Assembly: GCA_964483405.1 (NCBI GenBank)
Contig: CAZABC010000037.1
Coordinates: 1-20,639 of the forward strand
DNA from: CAZABC01 sp964483405
Lineage (GTDB): Bacteria > Chloroflexota > Limnocylindria > Limnocylindrales > CSP1-4
Reading direction: 5' to 3'
Length of the DNA: 20,639 nt
In this document: positions 1 through 7,573 of the stretch, piece after piece
How positions within the stretch are numbered: the stretch's first letter is position 1
Layout of the letters: the number at the start of each line of letters is the position of its first letter
Program-made: the position numbers and the translations under genes
The notes under the pieces: model-generated
Told to the model about the DNA's origin: nothing
Seen by the model: only the letters and a program-made list of their open reading frames with translations
Databases searched by the model: none

Positions 1-144
1 GTCTGGGACGAGCAGACCGACCCGTTCAGCAACACCGTCCGGGTGACGATCAGCAACCTTCGCCGCAAGCTCGCCACCGCGGGCCCCGGCCAGCCGATCG
101 AAACGGTGACCGGGGTCGGCTACCGGCTCGACCCTGCCGGCTGA
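1..144 (+). CDS. OmpR/PhoB-family response regulator, C-terminal end (partial)
   Basis: Only the last 47 codons are in the window; the gene enters from the left edge and stops with TGA at 142-144. The visible part is the second half of a winged-helix DNA-binding domain. It has the recognition-helix pattern VRVTISNLRRKL (residues 13-24 of the fragment) and the wing hairpin ending in TVTGVGYRL, which is diagnostic for the OmpR/PhoB family. The receiver domain would lie outside the window. A histidine kinase follows 22 nt downstream on the same strand, so this is the regulator half of a two-component pair. A candidate binding site with the family's 11-bp period lies just beyond the kinase gene, at 1431-1449. 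The family call is firm; the signal sensed is unknown. Confidence 0.9.
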   Translation, partial: VWDEQTDPFSNTVRVTISNLRRKLATAGPGQPIETVTGVGYRLDPAG

Positions 145-166
145 TGACGCCGACGACGACCCAGCA

Positions 167-1399
167 ATGACCGACCTGCTGCCCGTCACCCGGACCGTCC
201 GGTTCCGGCTCGCCCTCCTCTTCGCCGGCGCGTTGACCGTCGTCGCCGCGATCCTCCTCGTCGGCCTCAACCTGTGGCTCGAGCGGTCGCTCGCGGTCGA
301 GCAGCCGGAGTTCCAGCTGACGCTCGAGGACGCGCTCGTCCAGATCCTCGGCCTCGGCGACCTGCTCGGGATCAGCGCCGCGGTCGTCGACACCGAGGCG
401 CTCATCCGGGAGCGAACGCTCGAGAACCTGCGGGTCGCCTCGGTCGCCGGGCTCGTCGCGCTGCTGCCGCTCAGCTTCGGCGTCGGCTGGCTGGTCGCGG
501 GGCGGGTCCTGGCGCCGATCGGCCGGATCACGACCGTCGCCCGCGACATCTCGGTCACCGACCTGTCGCGCCGGATCCGCCTCGAGGGGCCCGACGACGA
601 CCTGAAGCGGATGGCGGACACGTTCGACGGGATGCTCGACCGGCTGGACACGGGCGTCCGCGCCCAGCAGACGTTCATCGAGGACGCGTCACACGAGCTG
701 CGCAACCCGCTCGCGGTCATCCGGACCACGCTCGACGTCGCCCTCGCCGACCCCGACGACGCCGAGGGGCTGCGCCTGGCGGCCGAGACCGCCCTCCGGA
801 CGACGGACCGGATGACCGGGACGGTCGACGAGCTCCTGCTCTACGCCCGCCACGGCCTCCGGCCGGCGAGCCGCGCGCCGGTCGACCTCGAGGCGCTCGT
901 CACCGGGGTCGCCGGGGAGTACGCGGCGGTCGCCGCGGCCCGCGACGTCGCCGTCGCCGCGTCCGCGCCGGCCGGGCTCGTCGTCGAGGGCGACCGCGAG
1001 GCGCTCCATCGGGCAGCCGCCAACCTGCTCTCCAACGCGATCCGGGTCGCGCCGGCCGGCAGTACGGTCCACGTCCGGGCCGGGCGCGAGCCCGGCTGGC
1101 GCTGGTTCGGCGTCCGCGATCTCGGGCCCGGCATCGAGCCGGCGAAGCAGCCGCTCGTCTTCCGCCGCTCGTGGCGCGAGGGCCGGCCGGGCTCGCCCGA
1201 CGAGGGGCGCGGGATCGGCCTCGCCCTGGTCCGGCAGATCGCCGAGGCCCACGGCGGGACCGCGACGGTCGCCTCGGCGCCCGGCCAGGGGGCGAGCTTC
1301 GTCGTCTGGCTGCCGGCTCGCGAGGACGGGCCCCCGCGGAGCGTCGCCGAGCTCCGCGACCGGGCCGACCCGCTGTGGGCTGCCGGGCTGCCGGCCTGA
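167..1399 (+). CDS. Membrane sensor histidine kinase (HAMP-HisKA-HATPase)
   Basis: This 410-residue kinase is the partner of the upstream response regulator. Transmembrane helices lie at about residues 13-35 and 90-112, with a short external loop of about 50 residues between them. A HAMP linker follows at about 112-165. The HisKA box has the phospho-acceptor His176 in ASHELRNPL. The ATPase domain shows the N box (NLLSNAIR, from about 286), the G1 box DLGPGIEP (about 318-325), an F-box-like FRRSW and the G2 box GRGIGLALV (about 347-355). The start at 167 follows the regulator stop by 22 nt; an ATG at 143 is followed by an in-frame stop after eight codons. The short sensor loop gives no ligand clue. 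It probably autophosphorylates at the inner membrane and passes phosphate to the adjacent regulator. Confidence 0.95.
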   Translation: MTDLLPVTRTVRFRLALLFAGALTVVAAILLVGLNLWLERSLAVEQPEFQLTLEDALVQILGLGDLLGISAAVVDTEALIRERTLENLRVASVAGLVALLPLSFGVGWLVAGRVLAPIGRITTVARDISVTDLSRRIRLEGPDDDLKRMADTFDGMLDRLDTGVRAQQTFIEDASHELRNPLAVIRTTLDVALADPDDAEGLRLAAETALRTTDRMTGTVDELLLYARHGLRPASRAPVDLEALVTGVAGEYAAVAAARDVAVAASAPAGLVVEGDREALHRAAANLLSNAIRVAPAGSTVHVRAGREPGWRWFGVRDLGPGIEPAKQPLVFRRSWREGRPGSPDEGRGIGLALVRQIAEAHGGTATVASAPGQGASFVVWLPAREDGPPRSVAELRDRADPLWAAGLPA

Positions 1400-1430
1400 C
1401 GGGCCGGTCGCGCTGACCGGCCGAGCCCGC

Positions 1431-1449
1431 CGCCCTTACGTCGCCCTTA
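1431..1449 (+). promoter_or_regulatory. Candidate OmpR/PhoB-type operator: direct repeat with 11-bp period
   Basis: Two copies of CGCCCTTA, at 1431-1438 and 1442-1449, are offset by exactly 11 bp. Over the 7-bp core GCCCTTA this is a 7-4-7 layout, the arrangement recognised by tandem dimers of PhoB-like regulators. It lies in the only gap between the two-component genes and the protease operon, upstream of a possible -10 at 1484. That this regulator binds here is inference. Confidence 0.5.
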
Positions 1450-1483
1450 TCCCGCCCGAACGGCCGGCTTAGCGGGCGGTCCC

Positions 1484-1489
1484 TAGCCT
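1484..1489 (+). promoter_or_regulatory. Possible -10 element of the protease/MoxR operon
   Basis: TAGCCT fits the loose TANNNT form of high-GC bacteria. It would place a transcription start near 1496 and leave a leader of about 30 nt before the ATG at 1526. No recognisable -35 hexamer sits 16-18 bp upstream, which would suit an activator-dependent promoter. This is weak evidence on its own. Confidence 0.3.
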
Positions 1490-1513
1490 CCGGTGATGAC
1501 TCGGAGTCCCACC

Positions 1514-1519
1514 GGAGAG
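1514..1519 (+). promoter_or_regulatory. Ribosome binding site that sets the protease start
   Basis: GGAGAG lies 6 nt before the ATG at 1526. The in-frame upstream starts, GTG 1493 and ATG 1496, have no Shine-Dalgarno sequence. The start at 1526 is therefore preferred. Confidence 0.65.
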
Positions 1520-1525
1520 CACACG

Positions 1526-2794
1526 ATGGACGATCCCTTCTCGGGCGACGCGCGGTCGCATCGGACCTGGCGCGACCTGCCGCCGACGCCACCCGTCGGA
1601 CCACCTCCGCCAGCGGCTCCGGCCGCGCCGGCGCCGGGCCCGCTCCCGGTGGCCGCTGCGCCGGCGAGCACGCCACCTCCGGCCGGCATCGGCCGTTCGC
1701 GCCGGGTCGCGCTGGCGCTCGGCGGCGTCGCCCTGCTCGTCGGCGGGATCGCCCTCGGCGGGTTCGGCGCCTCGGCAGCCGGCGGCCAGCTCATCGCGAC
1801 GCTGGCCCCCGGTGGGAGCGAGGAGTCGCCCGACGCCGGCGCCCCCGGCACGACGCCCGGGCCCGGGGCCACCGAGGCGCCGTCGGGCTCCGCCGAGCCG
1901 CTGACCGAGACCGCCGAGCGGCTCCTGCCGTCGGTCGTCCAGGTCGAGACCTCGGTCGGGCTCGGATCGGGCTTCGTCGCCGCCGAGGGCGGCTGGGTGC
2001 TCACCGCCTCGCACGTCGTCGGCGGCGCCGACGACGCGACGCTCCGGCTCTCCGACGGCAGCACCGTCACGGCGGCGGTCGTCGCCCGCGACGCCACGAT
2101 CGACACGGCGGTCCTGCGGGCCGACCGGTCCGACCTGCCGGCGGCCGCGATCGGCGACAGCGACGCGGTCCGGGTCGGCCAGACCGCGATCGCGATCGGC
2201 AGCCCGCTCGGCTTCAGCCAGTCGGTCACGACCGGCATCGTCAGCGCCCTCGACCGGACGCTCGACTCCCCGATCGGCACCCTCACCGGCCTCATCCAGA
2301 CCGACGCCTCGATCAACTCCGGCAACTCCGGCGGCCCGCTCGCCGACAAGGACGGCCGCGTCGTCGGCATCAACACCGCGATCGCGTCGCTCTCGGGCGG
2401 CAGCGACGGCATCGGCTTCGCGATCCCGATCAACGACGCCATGGCGATGCTCGACCGGGTCATGGCCGGCGACTGGACGGCCGAGGACGACCTCCCGGCC
2501 GAGGTCGGCGGCGGCGGGCTCGACGACCTGTTCGGACCGGGCAGCGGGCTCGAGGACCTCTTCGGCGAGCTGTTCGGCGGCAGCGGCGGGCTCGACGACC
2601 TGTTCGGCCCCGACGGCCTGCCGACCGACCCCTTCCTCGAGCCGCAGGACCCCGGTGGCTCGACCGACGACCCGATGCAGGACCTGATGGACCAGCTGCT
2701 CCAGGACCTCCTCGACCAGCTCCTCGAGGGCGCCCTCGGCGGCGGCGGCACGACCGGCGCGCTCGACGCGCCGACGACGGAGGTGACCGCATGA
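1526..2794 (+). CDS. HtrA/DegP-like membrane-anchored trypsin-type serine protease without PDZ domain
   Basis: This 422-residue protein has a Pro/Ala-rich cytoplasmic N-terminus (about 1-57), a single membrane anchor at about 60-80, an acidic linker and then a trypsin-like domain at about 125-320. The catalytic triad is visible as His163 (TASHVVGG), Asp193 (ATIDTAVL) and Ser268 (GNSGGPL), so it should be an active external protease. HtrA proteins usually end with one or two PDZ domains. Here the C-terminus from about 340 is instead an acidic tail with repeated GLDDLFG-type units, followed by a Met/Leu/Gln/Asp helix-like segment. It begins an operon whose next gene starts inside its stop region (ATGA overlap at 2791-2794). 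A likely role is extracytoplasmic protein quality control or processing; the substrate is unknown. Confidence 0.88.
   Translation: MDDPFSGDARSHRTWRDLPPTPPVGPPPPAAPAAPAPGPLPVAAAPASTPPPAGIGRSRRVALALGGVALLVGGIALGGFGASAAGGQLIATLAPGGSEESPDAGAPGTTPGPGATEAPSGSAEPLTETAERLLPSVVQVETSVGLGSGFVAAEGGWVLTASHVVGGADDATLRLSDGSTVTAAVVARDATIDTAVLRADRSDLPAAAIGDSDAVRVGQTAIAIGSPLGFSQSVTTGIVSALDRTLDSPIGTLTGLIQTDASINSGNSGGPLADKDGRVVGINTAIASLSGGSDGIGFAIPINDAMAMLDRVMAGDWTAEDDLPAEVGGGGLDDLFGPGSGLEDLFGELFGGSGGLDDLFGPDGLPTDPFLEPQDPGGSTDDPMQDLMDQLLQDLLDQLLEGALGGGGTTGALDAPTTEVTA
2511..2607 (+). repeat. Three 25-bp coding repeats for (S/G)GLDDLFG in the protease tail
   Basis: The copies at 2511-2535 and 2583-2607 are identical over 25 bp and lie 72 bp (24 codons) apart. 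A middle copy at 2541-2565 matches at 22 of 25 positions. All are in the same frame and encode GGLDDLFG, SGLEDLFG and GGLDDLFG. A fourth partial LFG unit (GELFGG) follows the middle copy. The near-identity at DNA level suggests recent duplication. Confidence 0.85.
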
Positions 2795-3900
2795 CCGGCG
2801 AACAGCCCGCCATCCGCCTCGCCCAGGTCCGCCACGAGCTCGGCCGGGTCATCGTCGGCCAGGAGCGGATGCTCGAGCGACTGCTCGTCGCCGTCCTCGC
2901 CGACGGGCACGTCCTCCTCGAGGGCGTCCCCGGCCTCGGCAAGACGCTCGTCCTCGAGACGCTCGCGCGGATCCTCGGCGGGTCGTTCTCGCGGATCCAG
3001 TTCACCCCGGACCTCATCCCGGCCGACATCGTCGGGACCCGGATCTACCGGCCCTCGACCGAGGCCTTCGACGTCGAGCCCGGACCCGTCCTCGCCAACG
3101 TCGTCCTCGCCGACGAGATCAACCGGGCCCCGGCCCGCGTCCAGTCGGCGCTCCTCGAGGTCATGGCCGAGCGGCACGTGACGATCGGCGGCCGGACCTT
3201 CCCGGCGCCGCGACCGTTCCTCGTCGTGGCGACCCAGAACCCGATCGAGTCCGAGGGCGTCTACCCGCTGCCCGAGGCCCAGCGCGATCGCTTCCTGATG
3301 CGGGTCCCGATCGACTACCCCACGCCGGCCGAGGAGCGGGCGATCGTCCTCCGGATGGTCGACCAGGCCCCGGAGCCGGCCCGGCTCCTCGATCCGGGCG
3401 ACGTCGAGGCGCTCCAGGCGGCCGCCCGGACCGTCGTCGTCGACGAGGGCACGACCGACTACGCCATCCGGCTGGTCCTCGCCACCCGCGACCCGCGGTC
3501 GCACGGGCTGCCGCAGCTCGCGGGACTCCTCGACTACGGGGCGAGCCCGCGGGCGAGCCTCGGGCTCGTCCGCGCGGCCCGGGCGATGGCGCTCCTCCGC
3601 GGACGCGACCGGGCCGTGCCGCAGGACGTCTACGACGTGGCCTACGACATCCTCAACGGCCGGCTCGTGCTCTCCTACCGGGCGCTCGCCGAGGGCTTCA
3701 CGATCGACGACGTCCTCGTCGAGCTGCTCTCGACGGTGCCGGCGCCCGGCTGGAGCCCGCCGCCCGCGACGTGGACGCCGACGGCACCCGCCTGGACCCC
3801 GGCGCCGGCCGCGGCGCAGGGCCTGCCGCCGTCGCCGCCCGTGGTGGCGCCGACCGCACCGACGGTCGCGGCGCCGGCCGATCCGACCCCGACGGCCTGA
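2791..3900 (+). CDS. MoxR-family AAA+ ATPase
   Basis: This 369-residue MoxR-type ATPase has Walker A GVPGLGKT at residues 45-52, Walker B with VVLADEI at 104-110 and a sensor-1 ATQNP at 147-151. The AAA lid follows to about residue 320. The last 45 or so residues are a Pro/Ala/Thr-rich tail not needed for the fold. A clear GGAGG lies 7 nt before the ATG, which overlaps the protease stop by four bases. MoxR ATPases act with VWA-domain proteins as chaperone-like complexes that activate or insert metal or assemble partner proteins. Here the DUF58 and VWA genes follow directly, the classic arrangement. The client is not identified by the sequence. Confidence 0.93.
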   Translation: MTGEQPAIRLAQVRHELGRVIVGQERMLERLLVAVLADGHVLLEGVPGLGKTLVLETLARILGGSFSRIQFTPDLIPADIVGTRIYRPSTEAFDVEPGPVLANVVLADEINRAPARVQSALLEVMAERHVTIGGRTFPAPRPFLVVATQNPIESEGVYPLPEAQRDRFLMRVPIDYPTPAEERAIVLRMVDQAPEPARLLDPGDVEALQAAARTVVVDEGTTDYAIRLVLATRDPRSHGLPQLAGLLDYGASPRASLGLVRAARAMALLRGRDRAVPQDVYDVAYDILNGRLVLSYRALAEGFTIDDVLVELLSTVPAPGWSPPPATWTPTAPAWTPAPAAAQGLPPSPPVVAPTAPTVAAPADPTPTA

Positions 3901-3901
3901 C

Positions 3902-4900
3902 GTGGCCGTGGCCGCGGTTCCATCGCCGGTCGTCCGGCGCAACGCCCGCCGTCCGCTCGGGCGGCTCGATCGCGTCCGCCTGACCATCGGGCGCCGGGTC
4001 GCCGGCCGTCGCGAGGGCGACCACGCGTCGCTCCTCGCCGGCCGCGGGCTCGAGCCCGGCGAGGCCCGGCCGTACGTCCCCGGCGACGACGTCCGGCGGC
4101 TCGACTGGAGCCTGCTCGCCCGGACCGGCGAGGCCCACGTCCGGGTGGCGATCGCCGAGCGCGACCTCGACGTCGGGCTCCTCGTCGACCTGTCGGGGAG
4201 CATGGACTTCGGGACCGCGGGGTGGCGGAAGGCCGACCTCGCGCGCTCGGTCGCGACCGCCGTCGCGACCCTGGCGGGGCGCGGCCGCGACCGGGTCGGG
4301 GCCGTGGTGCTCGGCGCCGACGGGCCCGTCGGCCTGCCGGCGCGCTCGGGACGCGACGGCATCGCCGCGCTCATCGCCCGGCTCGAGACGATCCCGGTCG
4401 GCGGCGACCGGCCGCTCGCGGAGGGGCTCGAACGGCTCGGCCGGAGCCTCCGCCGGCGCGGGCTCGCCGTCGTCGTCACCGACCTCGTCGGGTCGACCGG
4501 CGGCAGGGGCCCGACCCCCGCTCGGCCGGCGCCGGCACTGCCGACGGACTGGCGGCCGGCGCTGACCCGGCTGGCCCGGCGCCACGACACGATCGTCGTC
4601 GAGATCGTCGACCCGCGCGAGCTCGCGCTGCCCGACGCGGGTGAGCTCGTGCTCGAGGACCCCGAGTCGGGCGTCCAGCGGTCGGTCGACACCGCCGATC
4701 CGGCCCTGCGGCTCGCCTACGCCCGGGCCGCGGCCGCCCGGCGCGACGCCCTCGCGGCGACGGTTCGCGGCTGCGGCGCCGCCCACATCCGGGTCCGGAC
4801 CGACCGCGACTGGGTCGGGCCGCTGCTCGGCTTCCTCGAGGCCCGCCGGCGCGGTCGCGCGACCGGGCGGCCGGTCGCCCCCACCGGAGATCGACGATGA
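3902..4900 (+). CDS. DUF58 domain protein
   Basis: This 332-residue soluble protein starts with GTG one base after the moxR stop. Residues about 46-80 carry the DUF58 hallmark (RGLEPGEARPYVPGDDVRRL then DW), and a VWA-like beta strand with a MIDAS-style DLSGS follows at about 96-100. DUF58 proteins are regularly encoded between a MoxR ATPase and VWA membrane proteins and are thought to be part of that complex; their biochemical role is not settled. Unlike many relatives, no N-terminal membrane helices are evident. The stop TGA overlaps the next ATG (ATGA, 4897-4900), so the two proteins are probably made in coupled amounts. Confidence 0.88.
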   Translation: MAVAAVPSPVVRRNARRPLGRLDRVRLTIGRRVAGRREGDHASLLAGRGLEPGEARPYVPGDDVRRLDWSLLARTGEAHVRVAIAERDLDVGLLVDLSGSMDFGTAGWRKADLARSVATAVATLAGRGRDRVGAVVLGADGPVGLPARSGRDGIAALIARLETIPVGGDRPLAEGLERLGRSLRRRGLAVVVTDLVGSTGGRGPTPARPAPALPTDWRPALTRLARRHDTIVVEIVDPRELALPDAGELVLEDPESGVQRSVDTADPALRLAYARAAAARRDALAATVRGCGAAHIRVRTDRDWVGPLLGFLEARRRGRATGRPVAPTGDRR

Positions 4901-5886
4901 CGTTCCTCTCGCCCGAGCGGCTCCTGCTGCTCCTCGTGCCGGTCCTCCTCGCGGCCGCCTACCTCGTCGTCCAGCGGCGCCGGCGACGGTACGCGGTCCG
5001 CTTCACCGAGCTCGCCCTGCTCGACACGGTCGCCCCGCACCGACCGGCCTGGCGCCGCCACGTCGCGGCCCTCGGCTATCTCGCGGCGGTGACCCTGCTC
5101 GTCGTCGGGGTGGCTCGGCCGGCGGCGGCGATGGAGATCCCGACCGAACCGACGGTCGTCCTCGCCCTCGACACCTCGCTCTCGATGGAGGCGACCGACG
5201 TCGCACCCGATCGCCTCGAGGCGGTCCAGGTGGCCGCCGGGCGGTTCCTCGACGCGGTCCCGGCGGACGTCCGGGTCGGCCTGGTGGCCTTCGACGGCAG
5301 CGCCCGGGCCCTCGTCCCGCCGACGCTCGACCGCGAGATGGTCCGGACGGCGATCGAGCGGCTGCGGCTCGGACCGGGCACCGCGATCGGCGACGCGATC
5401 TCGGTCGCCGTCGACCTCCTGCCCGACGCGGCGACCCAGGGCGACGCGGGGGCCGGCGGGGGCGCGACCGCCGACGGGAGCCGCGACGCGGGGGCCATCG
5501 TCACCGGCTCGGTCGTCCTGATGAGCGACGGCGAGGCGACCGCGGGCCGCGACCCGATCGACGCGGCGAAGGACGCCCGCGACCGGGGTGTCCGCGTCAG
5601 CACGGTCGCCTTCGGCACCGACAGCGGCGCGATCGTCCTCGACGGCGAACGGATCCCGGTCCCGGTGGACCGGGCGACGCTCAAGAAGGTCGCCGACCTG
5701 ACCGGCGGCCGGCCGCTCGAGGCCCGGACGGCGGACGACCTCGCGGTCGCCTTCGAGGATCTGGGCGCCGGCGTCGGGACCCGGACCGAGGCGCGCGAGG
5801 TGACGGACCTGGTCGTGCTCGTCGCGCTCGGCGTCGCGGTCGTCGCGGCGCTCGCCTCGCTCCGCTGGGCCTCCCGCCTGCCGTAG
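4897..5886 (+). CDS. BatA-like VWA-domain membrane protein
   Basis: This 329-residue protein has two N-terminal hydrophobic segments (about 8-25 and 56-73), a VWA domain at about 85-275 and a final membrane helix at about 303-322. That is the Bacteroides aerotolerance BatA-type layout. The MIDAS motif is complete: DTSLS at 92-96, a Thr in the GPGTAIGDA loop and an Asp in the MSDGE strand. An Ala/Gly-rich insertion sits just before MSDGE. GGAGA lies 7 nt before the start, which overlaps the DUF58 stop. It is the last gene of the operon. It is probably the membrane receptor or effector part of a MoxR-DUF58-VWA complex; no BatB, BatC or BatD gene follows. Confidence 0.88.
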   Translation: MTFLSPERLLLLLVPVLLAAAYLVVQRRRRRYAVRFTELALLDTVAPHRPAWRRHVAALGYLAAVTLLVVGVARPAAAMEIPTEPTVVLALDTSLSMEATDVAPDRLEAVQVAAGRFLDAVPADVRVGLVAFDGSARALVPPTLDREMVRTAIERLRLGPGTAIGDAISVAVDLLPDAATQGDAGAGGGATADGSRDAGAIVTGSVVLMSDGEATAGRDPIDAAKDARDRGVRVSTVAFGTDSGAIVLDGERIPVPVDRATLKKVADLTGGRPLEARTADDLAVAFEDLGAGVGTRTEAREVTDLVVLVALGVAVVAALASLRWASRLP

Positions 5887-5998
5887 CGAGACGGGGTCGT
5901 GCGCGCCCGGGTCCCAGCCACGGACGTGCGGACGCCCCGGCGGTCCGCCCCTGGGGGGGAAGGAGCGGTGCCGGGGCGCCCGTGGTGCGAACGGGATC

Positions 5999-6032
5999 CG
6001 CGGACCGGGCCGGCGAGGCCCGTCGGTCCGCG
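5999..6032. terminator. Hairpin between convergent operons
   Basis: CGCGGACC plus GGGCC (5999-6011) pairs with GGCCC and GGTCCGCG (6017-6032) across a 5-nt loop, with a 3-nt bulge on the right arm. There is no T-run on either side, so this would be a GC-type bidirectional terminator. It sits directly before the stop of the minus-strand flavoprotein gene. A second 8-bp stem, CGCCCCGG at 5933-5940 with CCGGGGCG at 5971-5978, lies closer to the VWA gene. Otherwise 5887-6034 holds nothing recognisable. Confidence 0.5.
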
Positions 6033-6034
6033 AC

Positions 6035-7228
6035 CTAGATGCGGCCTCTCGGGACGGTCTGCCAGTACGTCTTGTTGAAGATGACCTTGCCGAGATGCCA
6101 GAGCTGGTTCGGCTTCGGCGGCTTGGGCGGGTTCTCATAGTCGAACTGGAGGAGCGTCCCCTTCCCGTCGCCGACCTCGAAGAAGCACATGACCTTGCCG
6201 GTGTAGTTGGCGTCCTTGCCCTCGGGCTCCCGCCCGAGGACCGCGGCGGCGACCCGCTCGGCGACGATCGGCGCCTCGAAGTGCGCCGTCGAGCCGGCCT
6301 TGGAGAGCGGCAGGTCGGTCGCGTCGCCGAGGGCGTAGATGTTCGGGTAGCGCTCGATCTCCTCGTCGGGCACGTTGCCGGTCACGAGGTGCTTGACCTG
6401 GAGGCTGTACCGATCCGTCGGGATCCAGCCCGACTTCGGGGCAAGCCCGGAGTCGATGACGACCTGGGCGCCACGGTGCGGCGGGACGGCGATGAGCAGG
6501 TCGTACGGGTGCTCCTCGAAGGCGTCGGTGACGACGACCTTGCGGGCCGCGTCGATCTCGGCGATCCCGGCGAGGACCTCGAGCTTGATGCCCTTCTCCT
6601 CGAGGATCGGGGTCGCCATCTCGCTGACCGACTCGATCGTGAAGGCCCGGTTGATGGGCGAGAGGAAGGTGAGCTCGGTCTTGTCGCGGAGGCCCCGCTC
6701 GCGCAGCTCGGACTCGACGAGGAAGGTGACCTCGAGCGGGGCCGGCGGGCACTTGTAGGGCATCCCGGCGATCCCGACGACGATCCGTCCGCCGGTGAAC
6801 GCGTCGAGCGCCTTGCGGAGCTGGCGAGCGGCGTGGGCGGTGTAGAAGTGGTGGGCCTCGGTCTCGAACCCGGGAAGCTCCTCGGGCAGGATCCGGGCCC
6901 CGGTGGCGATGACGAGCTGGTCGTAGCCGAGCCGCTCGCCGCCCTTGAGCTCGACCCGGCTGTCGGCCACGTCGATCCGGACGACGTCGTCGATGACGAG
7001 CTCGACGTTGCCGTCGAGCAGCTTCTTCTCGGGTCGCGAGAGGCGCTCGGCCTTCTCGTTGCCCATCGCGATGTACATGTAGCCCGGCTGGTAGAGATGA
7101 CGGCCGGTCTGGTCGACGACCGTCACCTTCGCCTCGCCGCGGGCGATCTGCTTCTTGAGCTTGCGGGCGATGAGGTTCGCGGCGAGGGTCCCGCCGACGC
7201 CTCCGCCCAGGACGACGATCCGCTGCAT
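6035..7228 (-). CDS. sqr: FAD-dependent sulfide:quinone oxidoreductase-like protein
   Basis: This 397-residue protein opens with a dinucleotide-binding fold (VVLGGGVGG, residues 5-13) and has the second FAD motif ATG(A) at about 108-111 and IYALGDATDLP at 297-307. It contains only two cysteines, Cys160 (MPYKCPPAP) and Cys348 (KVMCFFEVG), at the positions of the essential redox pair of sulfide:quinone oxidoreductases. The C-terminus is aromatic and amphipathic (WHLGKVIFNKTYW), as in SQRs that dip into the membrane to reach quinone. The expected reaction is oxidation of sulfide to persulfide or polysulfide with electrons to quinone. It is the last gene of an operon with TusA and DsrE sulfur carriers, which fits. 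It could also be an SQR-like family member with another sulfur substrate. Confidence 0.8.
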   Translation of the reverse strand: MQRIVVLGGGVGGTLAANLIARKLKKQIARGEAKVTVVDQTGRHLYQPGYMYIAMGNEKAERLSRPEKKLLDGNVELVIDDVVRIDVADSRVELKGGERLGYDQLVIATGARILPEELPGFETEAHHFYTAHAARQLRKALDAFTGGRIVVGIAGMPYKCPPAPLEVTFLVESELRERGLRDKTELTFLSPINRAFTIESVSEMATPILEEKGIKLEVLAGIAEIDAARKVVVTDAFEEHPYDLLIAVPPHRGAQVVIDSGLAPKSGWIPTDRYSLQVKHLVTGNVPDEEIERYPNIYALGDATDLPLSKAGSTAHFEAPIVAERVAAAVLGREPEGKDANYTGKVMCFFEVGDGKGTLLQFDYENPPKPPKPNQLWHLGKVIFNKTYWQTVPRGRI

Positions 7229-7241
7229 CCGGTCGGCGCCC

Positions 7242-7490
7242 CTAGCGGGTCTTCTCGACGACGATCTCGTCGTAGCCGTCGCGCGTCTCGAGCGCGAGCA
7301 GGCGGTGCTGGGCCTTCTCGACCCACTTGGGGATGTCGATCTTGCTGCCGGAGTCGGAGCTGTAGACGGAGATGACGTCGCCGACCTCGCCCTCGCGGAT
7401 GGCCCGGATGAGCTCCATGAGGGGGCCGGGGCAGAAGCTGCCGCGGGCGTCGATCACGCGGGTGACGGTGTAGGTGGCGGACTCGGTCAT
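7242..7490 (-). CDS. tusA: TusA-family sulfur carrier (distal copy)
   Basis: This 82-residue protein has the TusA signature: a DARGSFCPGP loop with active Cys20 followed by the LMELIRAI helix. TusA proteins carry sulfur as a cysteine persulfide. The ATG at 7490 is chosen because AGGAAGGA lies 10 nt upstream and the protein then has normal length; the same frame stays open upstream only as low-complexity Arg/Pro sequence. It sits 13 nt before the SQR-like gene and 83 nt after the DsrE2-like gene. It differs clearly from the second TusA at 8142-8375, so the two are not a recent duplication. Confidence 0.9.
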   Translation of the reverse strand: MTESATYTVTRVIDARGSFCPGPLMELIRAIREGEVGDVISVYSSDSGSKIDIPKWVEKAQHRLLALETRDGYDEIVVEKTR

Positions 7491-7573
7491 TGCTGGGTCG
7501 TCCTTCCTGGGGTCGGCCCCGGCGGGGCCGCGATGGCCGCGCCGGGTCGTACGGGTGCGGGGTGGTCGAGGGG

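Noticed and set aside
1451..1479. CCGCCC...GGGCGG inverted repeat in the protease leader
   Set aside because: Six GC pairs over a 17-nt loop are common by chance in this sequence, and the 11-bp direct repeat beside it is a better candidate signal.
1483..4692. Long antisense reading frame (over 1000 codons) opposite the protease, moxR and DUF58 genes
   Set aside because: It is Arg/Pro/Ser-rich shadow translation of GC-rich codons without any domain; the plus strand has clear catalytic motifs throughout.
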